NCBI GenBank assembly: GCA_947478725.1
Contig: CANJWZ010000015.1
Span: forward strand, 21,179 to 85,178
DNA length: 64,000 bases
Origin: Comamonadaceae bacterium
Lineage (GTDB): Bacteria > Pseudomonadota > Gammaproteobacteria > Burkholderiales > Burkholderiaceae_C
Reading direction: 5' to 3'
Shown: in pieces, positions 17,475-25,723 of the stretch
How positions within the stretch are numbered: position 1 is the first letter of the stretch
Layout: each line of letters opens with the position of its first letter
Program-made: the position numbers and the translations under genes
Notes under the pieces: generated by a model
What the model was told of the DNA's origin: nothing
Databases searched by the model: none
What the model saw: only the letters and a program-made list of their open reading frames with translations

Positions 17475-18364
17475 CGGCTGACCAGCACAATGCCCACCGC
17501 CACGGCGCACAGCGCCGCCATCAGGCCAGGCGTCACGCTTTCCTTGAGCCACAGTGCGCCAAACAGCAGTGCGAACAGCGGCGTTAAAAACACAAACACC
17601 GAAACCTTGGTGGCCGGGTAGCGGCCCAGCAGCCACATCCAGGCCAGGTAGCTGGCAAATGCGCCCACCACCGTTTGCAAAAGCAGCGACGTGATGGCAA
17701 ACGGGCTGAAACGCCAGACCCAGGCTTCGCCAAGGGCCAGCGACACCAGCGGGAAAGTGGCAGCACTGACGGCCAATTGGTAAAACAGCAGCTTCTCGGC
17801 TGATATTTTGGACAGGCTGGACGCCCGGATGACCACGGTTGTCAAACCCCAAAACATGCCCGCGGCCAGCGCCAGAATGTCGCCACGCAGCGAGGTCACG
17901 CCGTTGCCCACCAATCCCACAAAACCATCTTGCAACGCAAACGCCACTCCGGCAAAGGCGCACAGCAGCCCCAGCCACTGTATGCCGCGCAGTTTTTCGC
18001 TTTTTACCCACAGGGGCAACAGCAACGCGACCCATAAAGGAGAGGCGTACAAAAAGACGGTCAGTCGCGACGCCGTGGTGGCTTGCAGACCCAGGTAGAT
18101 GCTGGCAAATTCAGCAGCAAACAGGCCGCCTGCCAGCACGCCCGCTTTGAACGAACCATCTTTGGTGAACAGCGGCACACCACGCGCAAGGCACCACAAG
18201 CAGAGCAAGGCGGTAGCGCCCCACAAGCGCAACGAGGCCTGGAACATCGGCGGCAGCTCGGCGATGGTCGCCTTGATCAGCACCTGCTGCAAGCCCCAAA
18301 AAAGGCAGCAGCCCAGCAGTAACGACACGGCCAGGGCGTCGAGGCGGGTTTTACGGACCGTCAT
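17459..18364 (-). CDS. DMT-superfamily (EamA) transporter
   Basis: The protein has 301 residues if it starts at the ATG at 18364 (MTVRKTR). The longer frame to 18466 would run into the flavin reductase gene and has a non-membrane leader. About ten hydrophobic segments form two EamA repeats, with 'GLQQVLIKATIAELPPMFQ' near the start and 'PATKVSVFVFLTPLFALLFG' late in the second repeat. It is an inner-membrane exporter of unknown metabolite. Its 3' end overlaps the convergent acetoacetyl-CoA synthetase gene by 16 bases. It lies 10 bases behind the flavin reductase gene and is likely co-transcribed. Confidence 0.85.
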   Translation of the reverse strand: MTVRKTRLDALAVSLLLGCCLFWGLQQVLIKATIAELPPMFQASLRLWGATALLCLWCLARGVPLFTKDGSFKAGVLAGGLFAAEFASIYLGLQATTASRLTVFLYASPLWVALLLPLWVKSEKLRGIQWLGLLCAFAGVAFALQDGFVGLVGNGVTSLRGDILALAAGMFWGLTTVVIRASSLSKISAEKLLFYQLAVSAATFPLVSLALGEAWVWRFSPFAITSLLLQTVVGAFASYLAWMWLLGRYPATKVSVFVFLTPLFALLFGALWLKESVTPGLMAALCAVAVGIVLVSRQRAA

Positions 18365-18374
18365 CCAGGCATCG

Positions 18375-18929
18375 TCACAGCGGATGCTCGGTATAAAACC
18401 TGCCGCCGTGGTACAGCAGTGGTGCTGCGCCTTCGCGGTGGCTGCAGCGCTCAACTTCGCCGACAAAGATCACGTGGTCGCCTTCCTGGTAACGGCTGCG
18501 GTTAAAGCATTCAAAGCTGGCTGCTGCGCCTGCCAGCAGGGGGGCGCCCGCAACGCCGTCGGCAAAGGCCACGCCGTCCCAGCGGTCCGCACGCTTGCTG
18601 GCAAAACGTTCGGCCAGGTCTTTTTGATCAGCTGCCAGAATATTGATGGCGTAGTGCAAACCCGTGCTGAAGGCGACCATGGAGCTGGCAGCCTGCGCCA
18701 GGCTCCACAGCACCAGCGGCGGCGCGAGCGACACCGAGTTAAAGGAGTTGGCGGTCAGCCCCACCAACTCGCCAGTGGCTGTGCGCGCGGTGACGATCGT
18801 CACGCCTGTGGCAAACATGGCCAGTGACGCGCGAAACTCGGCGCTTGAAAACGCGGGGGCCTGGGCTTGGGTGGTTTGGGGGGGTGTTTGGAGGGCGTTG
18901 GGCATAAAAATGAAAAGGGCTTCGCTCAT
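18375..18929 (-). CDS. Flavin reductase-family (FMN-binding split barrel) protein
   Basis: The product is about 184 residues. The start is taken at the ATG at 18929; 18905 (MPNALQ) is equally possible because no strong ribosome site marks either. The flavin reductase domain shows 'FRASLAMFATGVTIVTA', 'GLTANSFNSVSLAPPLVLW', 'INILAADQKDLAERFAS' and 'HVIFVGEVERCSHREGAAPLL' (in part). These proteins supply reduced FMN to two-component monooxygenases or act as stand-alone reductases. No monooxygenase partner is adjacent. It precedes an EamA exporter gene on the same strand. Confidence 0.88.
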   Translation of the reverse strand: MSEALFIFMPNALQTPPQTTQAQAPAFSSAEFRASLAMFATGVTIVTARTATGELVGLTANSFNSVSLAPPLVLWSLAQAASSMVAFSTGLHYAINILAADQKDLAERFASKRADRWDGVAFADGVAGAPLLAGAAASFECFNRSRYQEGDHVIFVGEVERCSHREGAAPLLYHGGRFYTEHPL

Positions 18930-18980
18930 TTTGCCTGAGCGCGGCATGCCGCGTTGCACAGGCCTGGCATAAACTGGTGC

Positions 18981-19871
18981 ATGCGTTTGTGTTTCTTGTT
19001 AGCCGCCATCGCCGGTGTTTTTTCAGCCAATGTGCTGGCCCAAGCCGCGTCGCCGTGCGACGAGTTTGTGGCGCGGCTGCCCAACGTTAAGCGTGCGCTT
19101 TGCGATGCCGCCAATTTGCAGCCCAGCACGGCCAAATCTGTGAAAGGCCGAACACTGTGGACGCGCGACATCAAGCCTGAAGACAACCCCCGTCACTCAA
19201 GCCTTCGGGTGCTGGTCATCGGCGGCATTCATGGGGACGAGCTGTCCTCTGCATCGGTGGCGCTGCACTGGTTGCGGTTTGCCGAACAAGGCCTATTTGA
19301 CTTGCCGCAAGCCGTGCACTGGCGCTTTATTCCGGCGCTCAATCCGGACGGCCTGTTTCATCAGCCGCCGCGCCGCATCAATGCCAACGGGGTCGACCTG
19401 AACCGCAACTTCCCCACGCCCAACTGGGAGCGCGATGCCAAAACCTACTGGGAGAAGCGGACCCGAAAGGACCCGCGCCGATACCCGGGCGTCACACCCC
19501 TGTCAGAGCCCGAGTCACGGTTTTTGCATGAGGACATGCAGCGCTTCAAGCCCCACCTCATCGTCAGCATTCACGCACCCTATGGTGTGCTGGACTTTGA
19601 CGGCCCTAAAAATGGCGGATTCGTGCCCCCCTCTCGCTTGGGTCGCCTGTACCTGGACCAGGTTGGCATCTTCCCTGGCTCGCTGGGCAATTACAGCGGC
19701 GTGCAAAAAGGCGTTCCCGTGGTGACGGTCGAGCTGGCCAATTCGACCCGAACACCGCTGGATACTGAGATGCGCCAGATGTGGCTGGACTTGCTGCGCT
19801 GGATGAGCGAACGCGTGGGAGAGCGCACAGGGCCAGCAGGCGGCGGTACAGCGCCTGCCCGCGCTCCGTGA
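18981..19871 (+). CDS. Periplasmic M14-family zinc carboxypeptidase (murein peptide amidase-like)
   Basis: The protein has 296 residues from the ATG at 18981, which gives a clean signal peptide ending near 'NVLAQA'; the frame is open to 18954. M14 zinc ligands appear in 'VIGGIHGDELSSAS' (His, Glu) and 'IVSIHAPYG' (His). Substrate and catalytic residues appear in 'ALNPDGLF', 'NGVDLNRNFPT' and 'VVTVELANST' (catalytic Glu). The NPDG/DLNRNFP pattern resembles MpaA-type enzymes that trim murein peptides. The gene is divergent from the flavin reductase gene and ends just before a dispersed repeat. Confidence 0.87.
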   Translation: MRLCFLLAAIAGVFSANVLAQAASPCDEFVARLPNVKRALCDAANLQPSTAKSVKGRTLWTRDIKPEDNPRHSSLRVLVIGGIHGDELSSASVALHWLRFAEQGLFDLPQAVHWRFIPALNPDGLFHQPPRRINANGVDLNRNFPTPNWERDAKTYWEKRTRKDPRRYPGVTPLSEPESRFLHEDMQRFKPHLIVSIHAPYGVLDFDGPKNGGFVPPSRLGRLYLDQVGIFPGSLGNYSGVQKGVPVVTVELANSTRTPLDTEMRQMWLDLLRWMSERVGERTGPAGGGTAPARAP

Positions 19872-19877
19872 TTCGGC

Positions 19878-19930
19878 GCTGCTATTTTTATAGCTGCCAA
19901 CCCAGCGATATGTTGGCTTGAAGGCGACCT
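19878..19930 (-). repeat. Dispersed repeat copy
   Basis: A near-palindrome (gctgctatttttatagctgcc) is followed by the tail gatatgttggcttg (19907-19920), identical over 14 bases to the copy at 8096-8109. The core spacing here is three bases shorter than in other copies. Confidence 0.6.
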
Positions 19931-19960
19931 TTATGGGTCAAAAAGCTTTCTCGCTGTACC

Positions 19961-20404
19961 TTACATCGCTGCCCGCGCATGGACGCCAAGGGCCAGAAGC
20001 CTCTTGCGCATTGACAGAACGTCGGCATCCTTGCTGAGAAGCAGCGTGCGGTGCTGCACCGCCAGGTCGATGAACTTTTGATCGTCTGCATCGCTGCATG
20101 TCACGCTGGCTTTGGGCGCCACGTCAACCCGTCGGACGTTCTGGTCAAATTGGGCCAGTACGTCATCGGCGTTTAGTTTGTAAAACGCAAGCCGGGCGGC
20201 GATTTTGGGATAGGCCAATACCCGGGCCAGCTCGTCCCGCATGGGTTGCGTGGCCAGCCAATCATGTGTTTTGTCGGTCAGCGCGTGGCGCACGGGAACA
20301 GCTGCCGCGTCATTGAAGACGAAAACATCCAGGACGATGTTGGTGTCCAGAATGACGGACGTTCCCCCTGCTGGCGTCGGCGCGCCAGTGCCTTCTGCGT
20401 TCAA
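19961..20404 (-). CDS. PIN-domain protein, putative toxin, without an adjacent antitoxin
   Basis: The product is 147 residues. PIN nuclease acidic residues are visible in 'VILDTNIVLDVFVF' (Asp) and 'CSDADDQKFIDLAV' (Asp cluster), typical of the 'putative toxin component, PIN family' group. The only workable start is TTG at 20404, whose TTGA overlaps the stop codon of the upstream RNA methyltransferase gene, so translation is coupled to that gene. There is no antitoxin on either side, so it may be a domesticated RNase rather than half of a toxin-antitoxin pair. Confidence 0.8.
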   Translation of the reverse strand: MNAEGTGAPTPAGGTSVILDTNIVLDVFVFNDAAAVPVRHALTDKTHDWLATQPMRDELARVLAYPKIAARLAFYKLNADDVLAQFDQNVRRVDVAPKASVTCSDADDQKFIDLAVQHRTLLLSKDADVLSMRKRLLALGVHARAAM

Positions 20405-21714
20405 TTTGACGCGCTGCCGAGTACAGGCTTTGCGCGCGCTGACCCGGCCACCATGTCAAACCTGAACAAGCGGCATTCGATGGGGCCGTTCCACATCGGC
20501 ACGCGGCGTGATTCTTTCAGGCGCATTTTGTTGGGCAACTTGAGGTCTGGCGTGAGCACATGGGCGGTCCAGCCGGCGTAGTTTTTCTTCCAGTGGGTGG
20601 CCAGTTTGGGAAAGAAGTCGCTCGCCTCTTCGCCGCTGCCAGTTTGCGCGAGTTCACGGCCTCGGGGTTGTTCGCTCGTCTGGCCAGACTGAACCGGCTG
20701 GCCAAACTCGTCGATCGCCTGGCCCTGAAACTGGGTGCGCTTTTGCGCCCCTGCAGCGCCGGCCACCTCGATGCGCTCGCCATACGGCGGATTGACCAGC
20801 ATCACGCCAGAGGCCACGGGCGGCATCCGCTCAAGCGCATCGCCTCCCCTGAACTGCACCGCGCCCGCCACACCTGCTCGCTCGGCATTGCGTTCGGCAA
20901 AGTCCACCATCCTGAAGGACACGTCGCTGCCAAACACTTCGGCCGTTGGCTCGGTGATCAGCGCTTCTGCCTGGTCCAGCAAGCCGTCCCACACGTGTGC
21001 CTGAAACGGCAAATACTTTTGAAACGCAAACTTGCGGTGGATGCCCGGCGCGATGTTGCAGGCGATTTGCGCCGCTTCGATCGCAATCGTGCCAGAACCA
21101 CAGCACGGGTCATACAGCGCCACGCCCTGTTTGCACAATTCGTCCCAACCACTGGCTGCAATCATGGCGGCAGCCAGCGTTTCTTTCAGCGGCGCCTCGC
21201 CCACGTCTTCGCGCCAACCACGCTTGAAAAGCGGCTCCCCGGATGTGTCGATGTACACCGTCACCGTGTCTACCGTCAGGTGAACATACACCCGTACGTC
21301 AGGCCAGCGGGTGTCGACACTCGGCCGCACGTCATCGTGTTTGTGCCGAAAGCGATCGGCTATCGCGTCCTTGATTTTCAGCGCCGCAAAGTTCAGGCTG
21401 GTGAGCGGACTGTGCTGGGCGGTTATTTCGACCTTGAAGGTTTGCTTTGGCGTGAACCAGATCTCCCAGGCCACGTTGGCTGCTGCGTTGTACAGGTCTT
21501 GCTCGGTGCGGTACTGGTTGTGCGCCAGCTCAATCAGCACGCGCTGCGCGAGGCGACTGTGCAAATTAAGCTGCATGGCATCGCGCCACGAACCCGCCAG
21601 CTGTACCCCCGCGCGCCAGGCCTTGGGGGCTGTGCCTGTGATGCGCAGGGCTTCAGCAGCCAGCAAGGCCTCAACGCCCGCGGCGCAGGGTAAAAACAGT
21701 TGAAGTTGATTCAT
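20401..21714 (-). CDS. RlmL-type class I SAM-dependent RNA (guanine-N2) methyltransferase
   Basis: The product is 437 residues. An N-terminal THUMP-like RNA-binding part (to about residue 170; 'DTSGEPLFKRGWRED' is the family linker) precedes a Rossmann methyltransferase domain with 'LYDPCCGSGTIAIEAA' and the catalytic 'MLVNPPYGERIE'. This matches the N-terminal half of E. coli RlmL, which methylates G2445 of 23S rRNA, without the fused RlmK half. A Gln/Ser/Glu-rich insert of about 45 residues follows NPPYGER. It overlaps rpoN upstream and the PIN gene downstream, so all three are probably one transcript. Confidence 0.88.
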   Translation of the reverse strand: MNQLQLFLPCAAGVEALLAAEALRITGTAPKAWRAGVQLAGSWRDAMQLNLHSRLAQRVLIELAHNQYRTEQDLYNAAANVAWEIWFTPKQTFKVEITAQHSPLTSLNFAALKIKDAIADRFRHKHDDVRPSVDTRWPDVRVYVHLTVDTVTVYIDTSGEPLFKRGWREDVGEAPLKETLAAAMIAASGWDELCKQGVALYDPCCGSGTIAIEAAQIACNIAPGIHRKFAFQKYLPFQAHVWDGLLDQAEALITEPTAEVFGSDVSFRMVDFAERNAERAGVAGAVQFRGGDALERMPPVASGVMLVNPPYGERIEVAGAAGAQKRTQFQGQAIDEFGQPVQSGQTSEQPRGRELAQTGSGEEASDFFPKLATHWKKNYAGWTAHVLTPDLKLPNKMRLKESRRVPMWNGPIECRLFRFDMVAGSARAKPVLGSASN

Positions 21715-23270
21715 AACGATTTACGCAAATTAGCCGGTGCAATGCGCAGCGCCTCGCGGTACTTGGCCACAGTGCGGCGGGCGCATTCAATGCCTTGCTC
21801 TTTGAGCATTTCGGAAATCTGGTTGTCGCTTAGCGGCTTTTTCAGGTTCTCTACAGCGACCAGTTGTTTGATCAGGGCGCGCACGGCCGTGCTTGATGCG
21901 TTGCCGCCGGTTTCTGTCCCGAGTGCCGAGCCAAAAAAGTATTTGAGCTCGAAGGTGCCGAAAGGCGTGTTCATGTACTTGGCAGTGGTCACGCGGGAAA
22001 TGGTGGACTCGTGCAGGCCCAGCTCATCAGCAATCTCGCGCAGCACCAGTGGCCGCATGGCGAGTTCGCCGTGGCTAAAAAAGTTTTTTTGCCGTTCAAC
22101 AATGGCGGTGCTGACGCGCAGGATGGTGTCAAAACGCTGCTGGATATTTTTGATAAACCAGCGCGCCTCTTGCAGGCGCTGCTGCATGGCCTGTGCGTTG
22201 CTGCCTTTGTGCTGCTTCATGGCGTTGGCGTAAATGTCATGCACCTTCAAGCGCGGCATCACGTCGCTGTTCAGCGTCACCTTAAAGCCGCGGCCGGCCT
22301 TGACGACGAGGACATCGGGCACGACCACATTGCGCTCCACATTGGCAAAGCGACGGCCCGGTTTGGGGTCCAGTCGGCCAATCACGCCAATGGCGTTTTT
22401 GATCACGGCATCCGGAAAACCGCAGAGCTGGGACAGTCGCTTGACGTCACGTTTGGCCAGCAGCTCCATCGGCTGTTTGCAGATGGCGATGGCGGCGCGC
22501 GTGTCTTCGCCGTCCTTGCAGTCGAGCAGTTGAAGGCTCAGGCATTCCGCCAGGTTGCGGGCGCCCACGCCAGCAGGCTCCATGTGGTGCAGCAAGCTCA
22601 AAGCCATCGCGAAATGCTGCTCGAGCTCTTCGGTTTGCAGCAGGTCGCCTCCAGCTAGACCGCTGGCCAGTGATGTCAGACTGTCTTCCAGGTAACCGTC
22701 GTCGTTGAGCGATTCAATCAAAAAATGCAGCGCTGCACGGTCGATGTCCGACAGCCGCAAACTGAGCGACTGGCGATGCAGATGCGCCTGCAAGGTCTCA
22801 TGCTCACCGGTGAGGTCAGACGCATCTGCATCGCTGTCATCGAGGTTGTTTTTGCGTGGGGCAGCATCGTTGCCCCACTCACCGTCATCGGGCGCAGACT
22901 CGACGCTACCGTCGCCTTCCCAGCTTTCTTCAAGCTTGGGCTCGGTCGACTCGTCAACGGTTTTTTCAGGCGTACTTAGACTGTCATTTGATGCTGTAAC
23001 CGTTGTTTCACTTGAGCCAGAAGCTATGAAATCAGGAGCGGCCTCAAATTCTTGCACCTCTTGACTGACGGGTTTATCAAGTTGCTCCAAGCCAAACTCT
23101 TCACGCGGCGCTGCGTCTTCGTTGATTTCAAGAAACGGGTTTTCGTCGAGCATCTGCTCGACTTCATGGCTCAACTCCAGCGTGGAGAGTTGCAGCAGGC
23201 GAATGGACTGCTGCAACTGTGGCGTGAGCGCCAAGTGTTGCGAAACCCTAAGAGATAAGCCCTGCTTCAT
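21711..23270 (-). CDS. rpoN: RNA polymerase sigma-54 factor
   Basis: The product is 519 residues. It has the Gln-rich activator-responsive region I ('LALTPQLQQSIRLLQLSTLE'), an acidic variable region II (about residues 50-170), the core-binding and DNA-binding domains, and the RpoN box 'ARRTVAKYREALRIAP' near the end. It directs transcription of nitrogen, flagellar or carbon-use genes with AAA+ activators. A dispersed repeat (23021-23045) is embedded in region II. The location next to lptB/lptA follows the widespread lptA-lptB-rpoN order, although a repeat-rich gap of 163 bases separates lptB from rpoN here. Confidence 0.97.
   Translation of the reverse strand: MKQGLSLRVSQHLALTPQLQQSIRLLQLSTLELSHEVEQMLDENPFLEINEDAAPREEFGLEQLDKPVSQEVQEFEAAPDFIASGSSETTVTASNDSLSTPEKTVDESTEPKLEESWEGDGSVESAPDDGEWGNDAAPRKNNLDDSDADASDLTGEHETLQAHLHRQSLSLRLSDIDRAALHFLIESLNDDGYLEDSLTSLASGLAGGDLLQTEELEQHFAMALSLLHHMEPAGVGARNLAECLSLQLLDCKDGEDTRAAIAICKQPMELLAKRDVKRLSQLCGFPDAVIKNAIGVIGRLDPKPGRRFANVERNVVVPDVLVVKAGRGFKVTLNSDVMPRLKVHDIYANAMKQHKGSNAQAMQQRLQEARWFIKNIQQRFDTILRVSTAIVERQKNFFSHGELAMRPLVLREIADELGLHESTISRVTTAKYMNTPFGTFELKYFFGSALGTETGGNASSTAVRALIKQLVAVENLKKPLSDNQISEMLKEQGIECARRTVAKYREALRIAPANLRKSL
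23021..23045 (+). repeat. GCTAT-N9-AGC repeat copy inside rpoN
   Basis: GCTATGAAATCAGGAGC (23023-23039) matches the copy in the acetoacetyl-CoA synthetase gene at 16053 in GCTAT and TCAGGAGC with identical spacing. It falls in the variable acidic region of sigma-54, where extra residues should be tolerated. Confidence 0.55.
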
Positions 23271-23433
23271 GACAAGCGCACATCACAATGAGGTGTGTTA
23301 ACAAGCCGGTGCCGCGGATCTGGTTGTGCCAGGCCGCCGGCCCAGCCCCCGCAGGGGGTTGGCGCGTCAATTGCGTCAATTGGTGCGTCAATTGGGGTCA
23401 GACACCCATAAACTGGACGGCGGGGAGGTGCCA
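23271..23433. repeat. Repeat-rich gap between rpoN and lptB
   Basis: The gap holds a CCCCC-gca-GGGGG hairpin (23346-23358), then three near-tandem copies of gcgtcaattg (23364, 23373, 23385), then ggggtcagacacccat. Together it looks like a degenerate mobile or REP-like element. Confidence 0.5.
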
Positions 23434-24255
23434 TTACATCCTGAAGTTTTCGCCGAGATAGACACGTCTGACGTCGGCGTTATTGACAATATCGGACGGC
23501 GTGCCTTCAGCCAGCACCTGGCCGTCGCTGATGATGTAAGCGTGGTCGCAAATACCCAGGGTTTCGCGAACGTTATGGTCTGTGATGAGAATGCCGATGC
23601 CGCGCGATTTTAAAAATTCGATGATGCGCTGGATCTCAATCACGGCAATCGGATCAATGCCGGCAAACGGTTCGTCGAGCAAAATAAACCGCGGCTGGGT
23701 GGCCAGCGCGCGCGCAATCTCGACCCGGCGGCGCTCTCCACCAGACAAGGCCAATGCCGGCGATTCGCGCAGATGCTCTACCCGCAGGTCCCGGAGCAGG
23801 GCGTCCAGGCGCTCATCAATGGTGCTTTTCGACAGGGGCTTGCCTGCATCGTCCAGCTGCAGCTCCAGCACGGCGCGTACATTTTCTTTCACATTGAGCT
23901 TGCGAAAAATCGACGCTTCCTGCGGAAGATAGCTCAGGCCCAGGCGCGCGCGGCGATGGATCGGCATGTGCTCCACAGAATTGCCATCGATCGTGATCTC
24001 GCCCGCATCGGCCCGCACCAGCCCCACAATCATGTAAAACGAGGTGGTCTTGCCTGCCCCGTTAGGGCCCAGCAGGCCCACAATCTCGCCACTTTCAACG
24101 CTCAAAGAGACGTCCCGCACGACCTTGCGACTGCCATAGGACTTTTGCAGGCCCGTCGCCACCAGACGGCGGGCGGGCAACTCCGATGTCGGCGCGTTTG
24201 CCTGAAGCGTGAGGGGCTCAAGCGGTTTGCTTTTTTTCAAATCACCCACATCCAT
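23434..24255 (-). CDS. lptB: LPS export ABC transporter ATP-binding protein
   Basis: LptB powers extraction of lipopolysaccharide from the inner membrane with LptFG and LptC. The product is 273 residues with Walker A 'GPNGAGKTT', 'LSYLPQEASIFRKLNV' (the LptB Q-loop region), signature 'LSGGERRRVEIARAL', Walker B 'FILLDEPFAGIDP' and H-loop 'LITDHNVRETL'. An N-terminal extension of about 30 residues precedes the ATPase fold and is not part of the usual LptB. The gene lies six bases behind lptA, as in most proteobacteria. Confidence 0.96.
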   Translation of the reverse strand: MDVGDLKKSKPLEPLTLQANAPTSELPARRLVATGLQKSYGSRKVVRDVSLSVESGEIVGLLGPNGAGKTTSFYMIVGLVRADAGEITIDGNSVEHMPIHRRARLGLSYLPQEASIFRKLNVKENVRAVLELQLDDAGKPLSKSTIDERLDALLRDLRVEHLRESPALALSGGERRRVEIARALATQPRFILLDEPFAGIDPIAVIEIQRIIEFLKSRGIGILITDHNVRETLGICDHAYIISDGQVLAEGTPSDIVNNADVRRVYLGENFRM

Positions 24256-24261
24256 GGCGGC

Positions 24262-24894
24262 TTACTTTTTGTCCACGCCGATAGCGGGGCTGGCGCGCAG
24301 CACAGCAGGCGGCGCGGGAGGAGCCGGCACAGGGCCGCCGGCGGCAGAGGCGGCAATACGCGGAGACAGCACGGTCCGAACGCGCCCACTTGGATTGGTG
24401 ACGGAGCGGTTTTGCGGCCCGCCATCGACGGTAAACACATCGGTCTTGTTGTCGTAGTTGATTTGTGAGCCGGTGGTTTCGTCGGCCAGTACCGCACCGT
24501 TGTAGCGGCGCATGACTGCGTTGCGGATGAACTTGACCAGATCCTGCTTGCTGTCGTATTCAATCCGCTCGCCCTCGCCCTCAATGAACTCGTCCAGCCC
24601 ATCGCGCTTTTTGCGGTAATACGCCAGCTTGCCCGGCGCGGCAATCGACACCGCCTGCTGGTAGCCTTCCGGGTCCTGCTTCACGTCTACCCGCTCGCCG
24701 CGGATGATGATGCTGCCCTTGGTGATGACGACATTGCCGGTAAAAACGCTGGTTTGCTTCAGGTCGTCGTAGACCAGGGCGTCTGACTCCGCGTTCATGG
24801 GCTTGTCCCGGTCAGCGTTTTCAGCTTGGGCTGGGCCAGCACTCAGACACGCGAGCGCCATCAGGACAACGATAAGAGAAAAGAGGGGTTTCAT
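24262..24894 (-). CDS. lptA: Periplasmic LPS-transport bridge protein
   Basis: The product is 210 residues from the ATG at 24894, which places the signal peptide ('LIVVLMALACLSAGPAQA') at the N-terminus. The mature part has the OstA/LptA beta-jellyroll pattern: 'MNAESDALVYDDLKQTSVFT', 'VVITKGSIIIRGERVDV' and 'GERIEYDSKQDLVKF'. Subunits stack to bridge inner and outer membrane for LPS transfer. A Pro/Ala-rich tail follows residue 180. lptC and kdsC, often just upstream of lptA, are absent here; dsbA takes that place. Confidence 0.92.
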   Translation of the reverse strand: MKPLFSLIVVLMALACLSAGPAQAENADRDKPMNAESDALVYDDLKQTSVFTGNVVITKGSIIIRGERVDVKQDPEGYQQAVSIAAPGKLAYYRKKRDGLDEFIEGEGERIEYDSKQDLVKFIRNAVMRRYNGAVLADETTGSQINYDNKTDVFTVDGGPQNRSVTNPSGRVRTVLSPRIAASAAGGPVPAPPAPPAVLRASPAIGVDKK

Positions 24895-24984
24895 AAAGGC
24901 ACGAATCTTGCTGCTGTGGTTGGACGCATTGTAGCCATGCAAGTCAAGCGAGACAGCTTGCCCCTCAACATTTGCAGGGGTTTT

Positions 24985-25021
24985 GCAAATAAACCGCGGT
25001 TTGTTTCGCCGGTTTATTTGC
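24985..25021 (-). terminator. Hairpin at the 3' end of dsbA, probable terminator
   Basis: A perfect 12-base-pair inverted repeat (gcaaataaaccg / cggtttatttgc) with a 13-base loop overlaps the dsbA stop codon. There is no long T-run, so it may stabilise the mRNA end rather than terminate efficiently. It separates dsbA from lptA. Confidence 0.55.
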
Positions 25022-25664
25022 CTTTGCGGGTCAGGCCGATGAGATAGTCTGTCACCACCAGTGCGCGTTCCATGGTTTGTGCCACTGTGCCGGACGTGTA
25101 GTACTTTCCTGCCACACCCAGCGCAGGCACGCCGTCGACTTTGTAAGCGTCCTGCAGCAAGGTCGCTTTGCGGGTTTTGGTGGCTACCGGGAAGGCGTTA
25201 TAGGCTTCGGTGAATTTGGCCTTGTTGATGCCTTGCTTTTCGGCCCAGGCCGCCACGAGTTCGGCGGTGTTCAGGAGCTGGCGCTCAACGTGAATGGCAT
25301 TGAACACCTTGCTGTGCAACTCTTCAACCTTGCCCATGGCCTCCAGCACAAAGTACAGCCGCTGCTGCGGCTCAAAGTCAGGCCGGAAGGCCACGGGTGC
25401 CCGGCGCAACACCACGTCTTTGGGCATTTTTTTGACCCACTCCTGAAGCTGCGGCTCAAACCGGTTGCAGTGCGGGCAGCTGTACCAGAAGAACTCCACC
25501 ACCTCAATCTTGCCGGCACCGGCTTCGGTGGGCGCGGGCTTGTCCAGCAGCAGAAAGTCGGTGCCTTCTTGCGGTGGCTTGCCTTGGGCAAACACGACAG
25601 GGGTTACCAACGTGGCCGTGGTGGCCAAAGCGGCGGCCGTGATTGAAAATTCGCGTCGTTGCAT
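25014..25664 (-). CDS. dsbA: Periplasmic thiol:disulfide interchange protein DsbA
   Basis: The product is 216 residues with an N-terminal signal peptide (to about residue 27, 'VVFAQ'). The thioredoxin fold carries the redox motif 'FWYSCPHCNRFEP' (CPHC) and the cis-Pro loop 'VDGVPALGV'. DsbA introduces disulfide bonds into exported proteins and is reoxidised by DsbB. It lies 59 bases behind the SPOR-domain gene on the same strand. Confidence 0.94.
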   Translation of the reverse strand: MQRREFSITAAALATTATLVTPVVFAQGKPPQEGTDFLLLDKPAPTEAGAGKIEVVEFFWYSCPHCNRFEPQLQEWVKKMPKDVVLRRAPVAFRPDFEPQQRLYFVLEAMGKVEELHSKVFNAIHVERQLLNTAELVAAWAEKQGINKAKFTEAYNAFPVATKTRKATLLQDAYKVDGVPALGVAGKYYTSGTVAQTMERALVVTDYLIGLTRKGK

Positions 25665-25723
25665 TCGTCTAACTCCAGAAAATTGTTCGTCTGTTCTCTT
25701 AGGCGGGCTGTGCTGGAAAAAGT

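Noticed and set aside
18466..18480. CACGTG-containing sequence considered as a third parS site
   Set aside because: The flanks (gatcacgtggtcgcc) do not form the TGTTNCACGTGAAACA palindrome.
20560..21693. Plus-strand open frame (377 codons) opposite the RlmL-type gene
   Set aside because: The minus strand carries the methyltransferase motifs; the plus frame has none.
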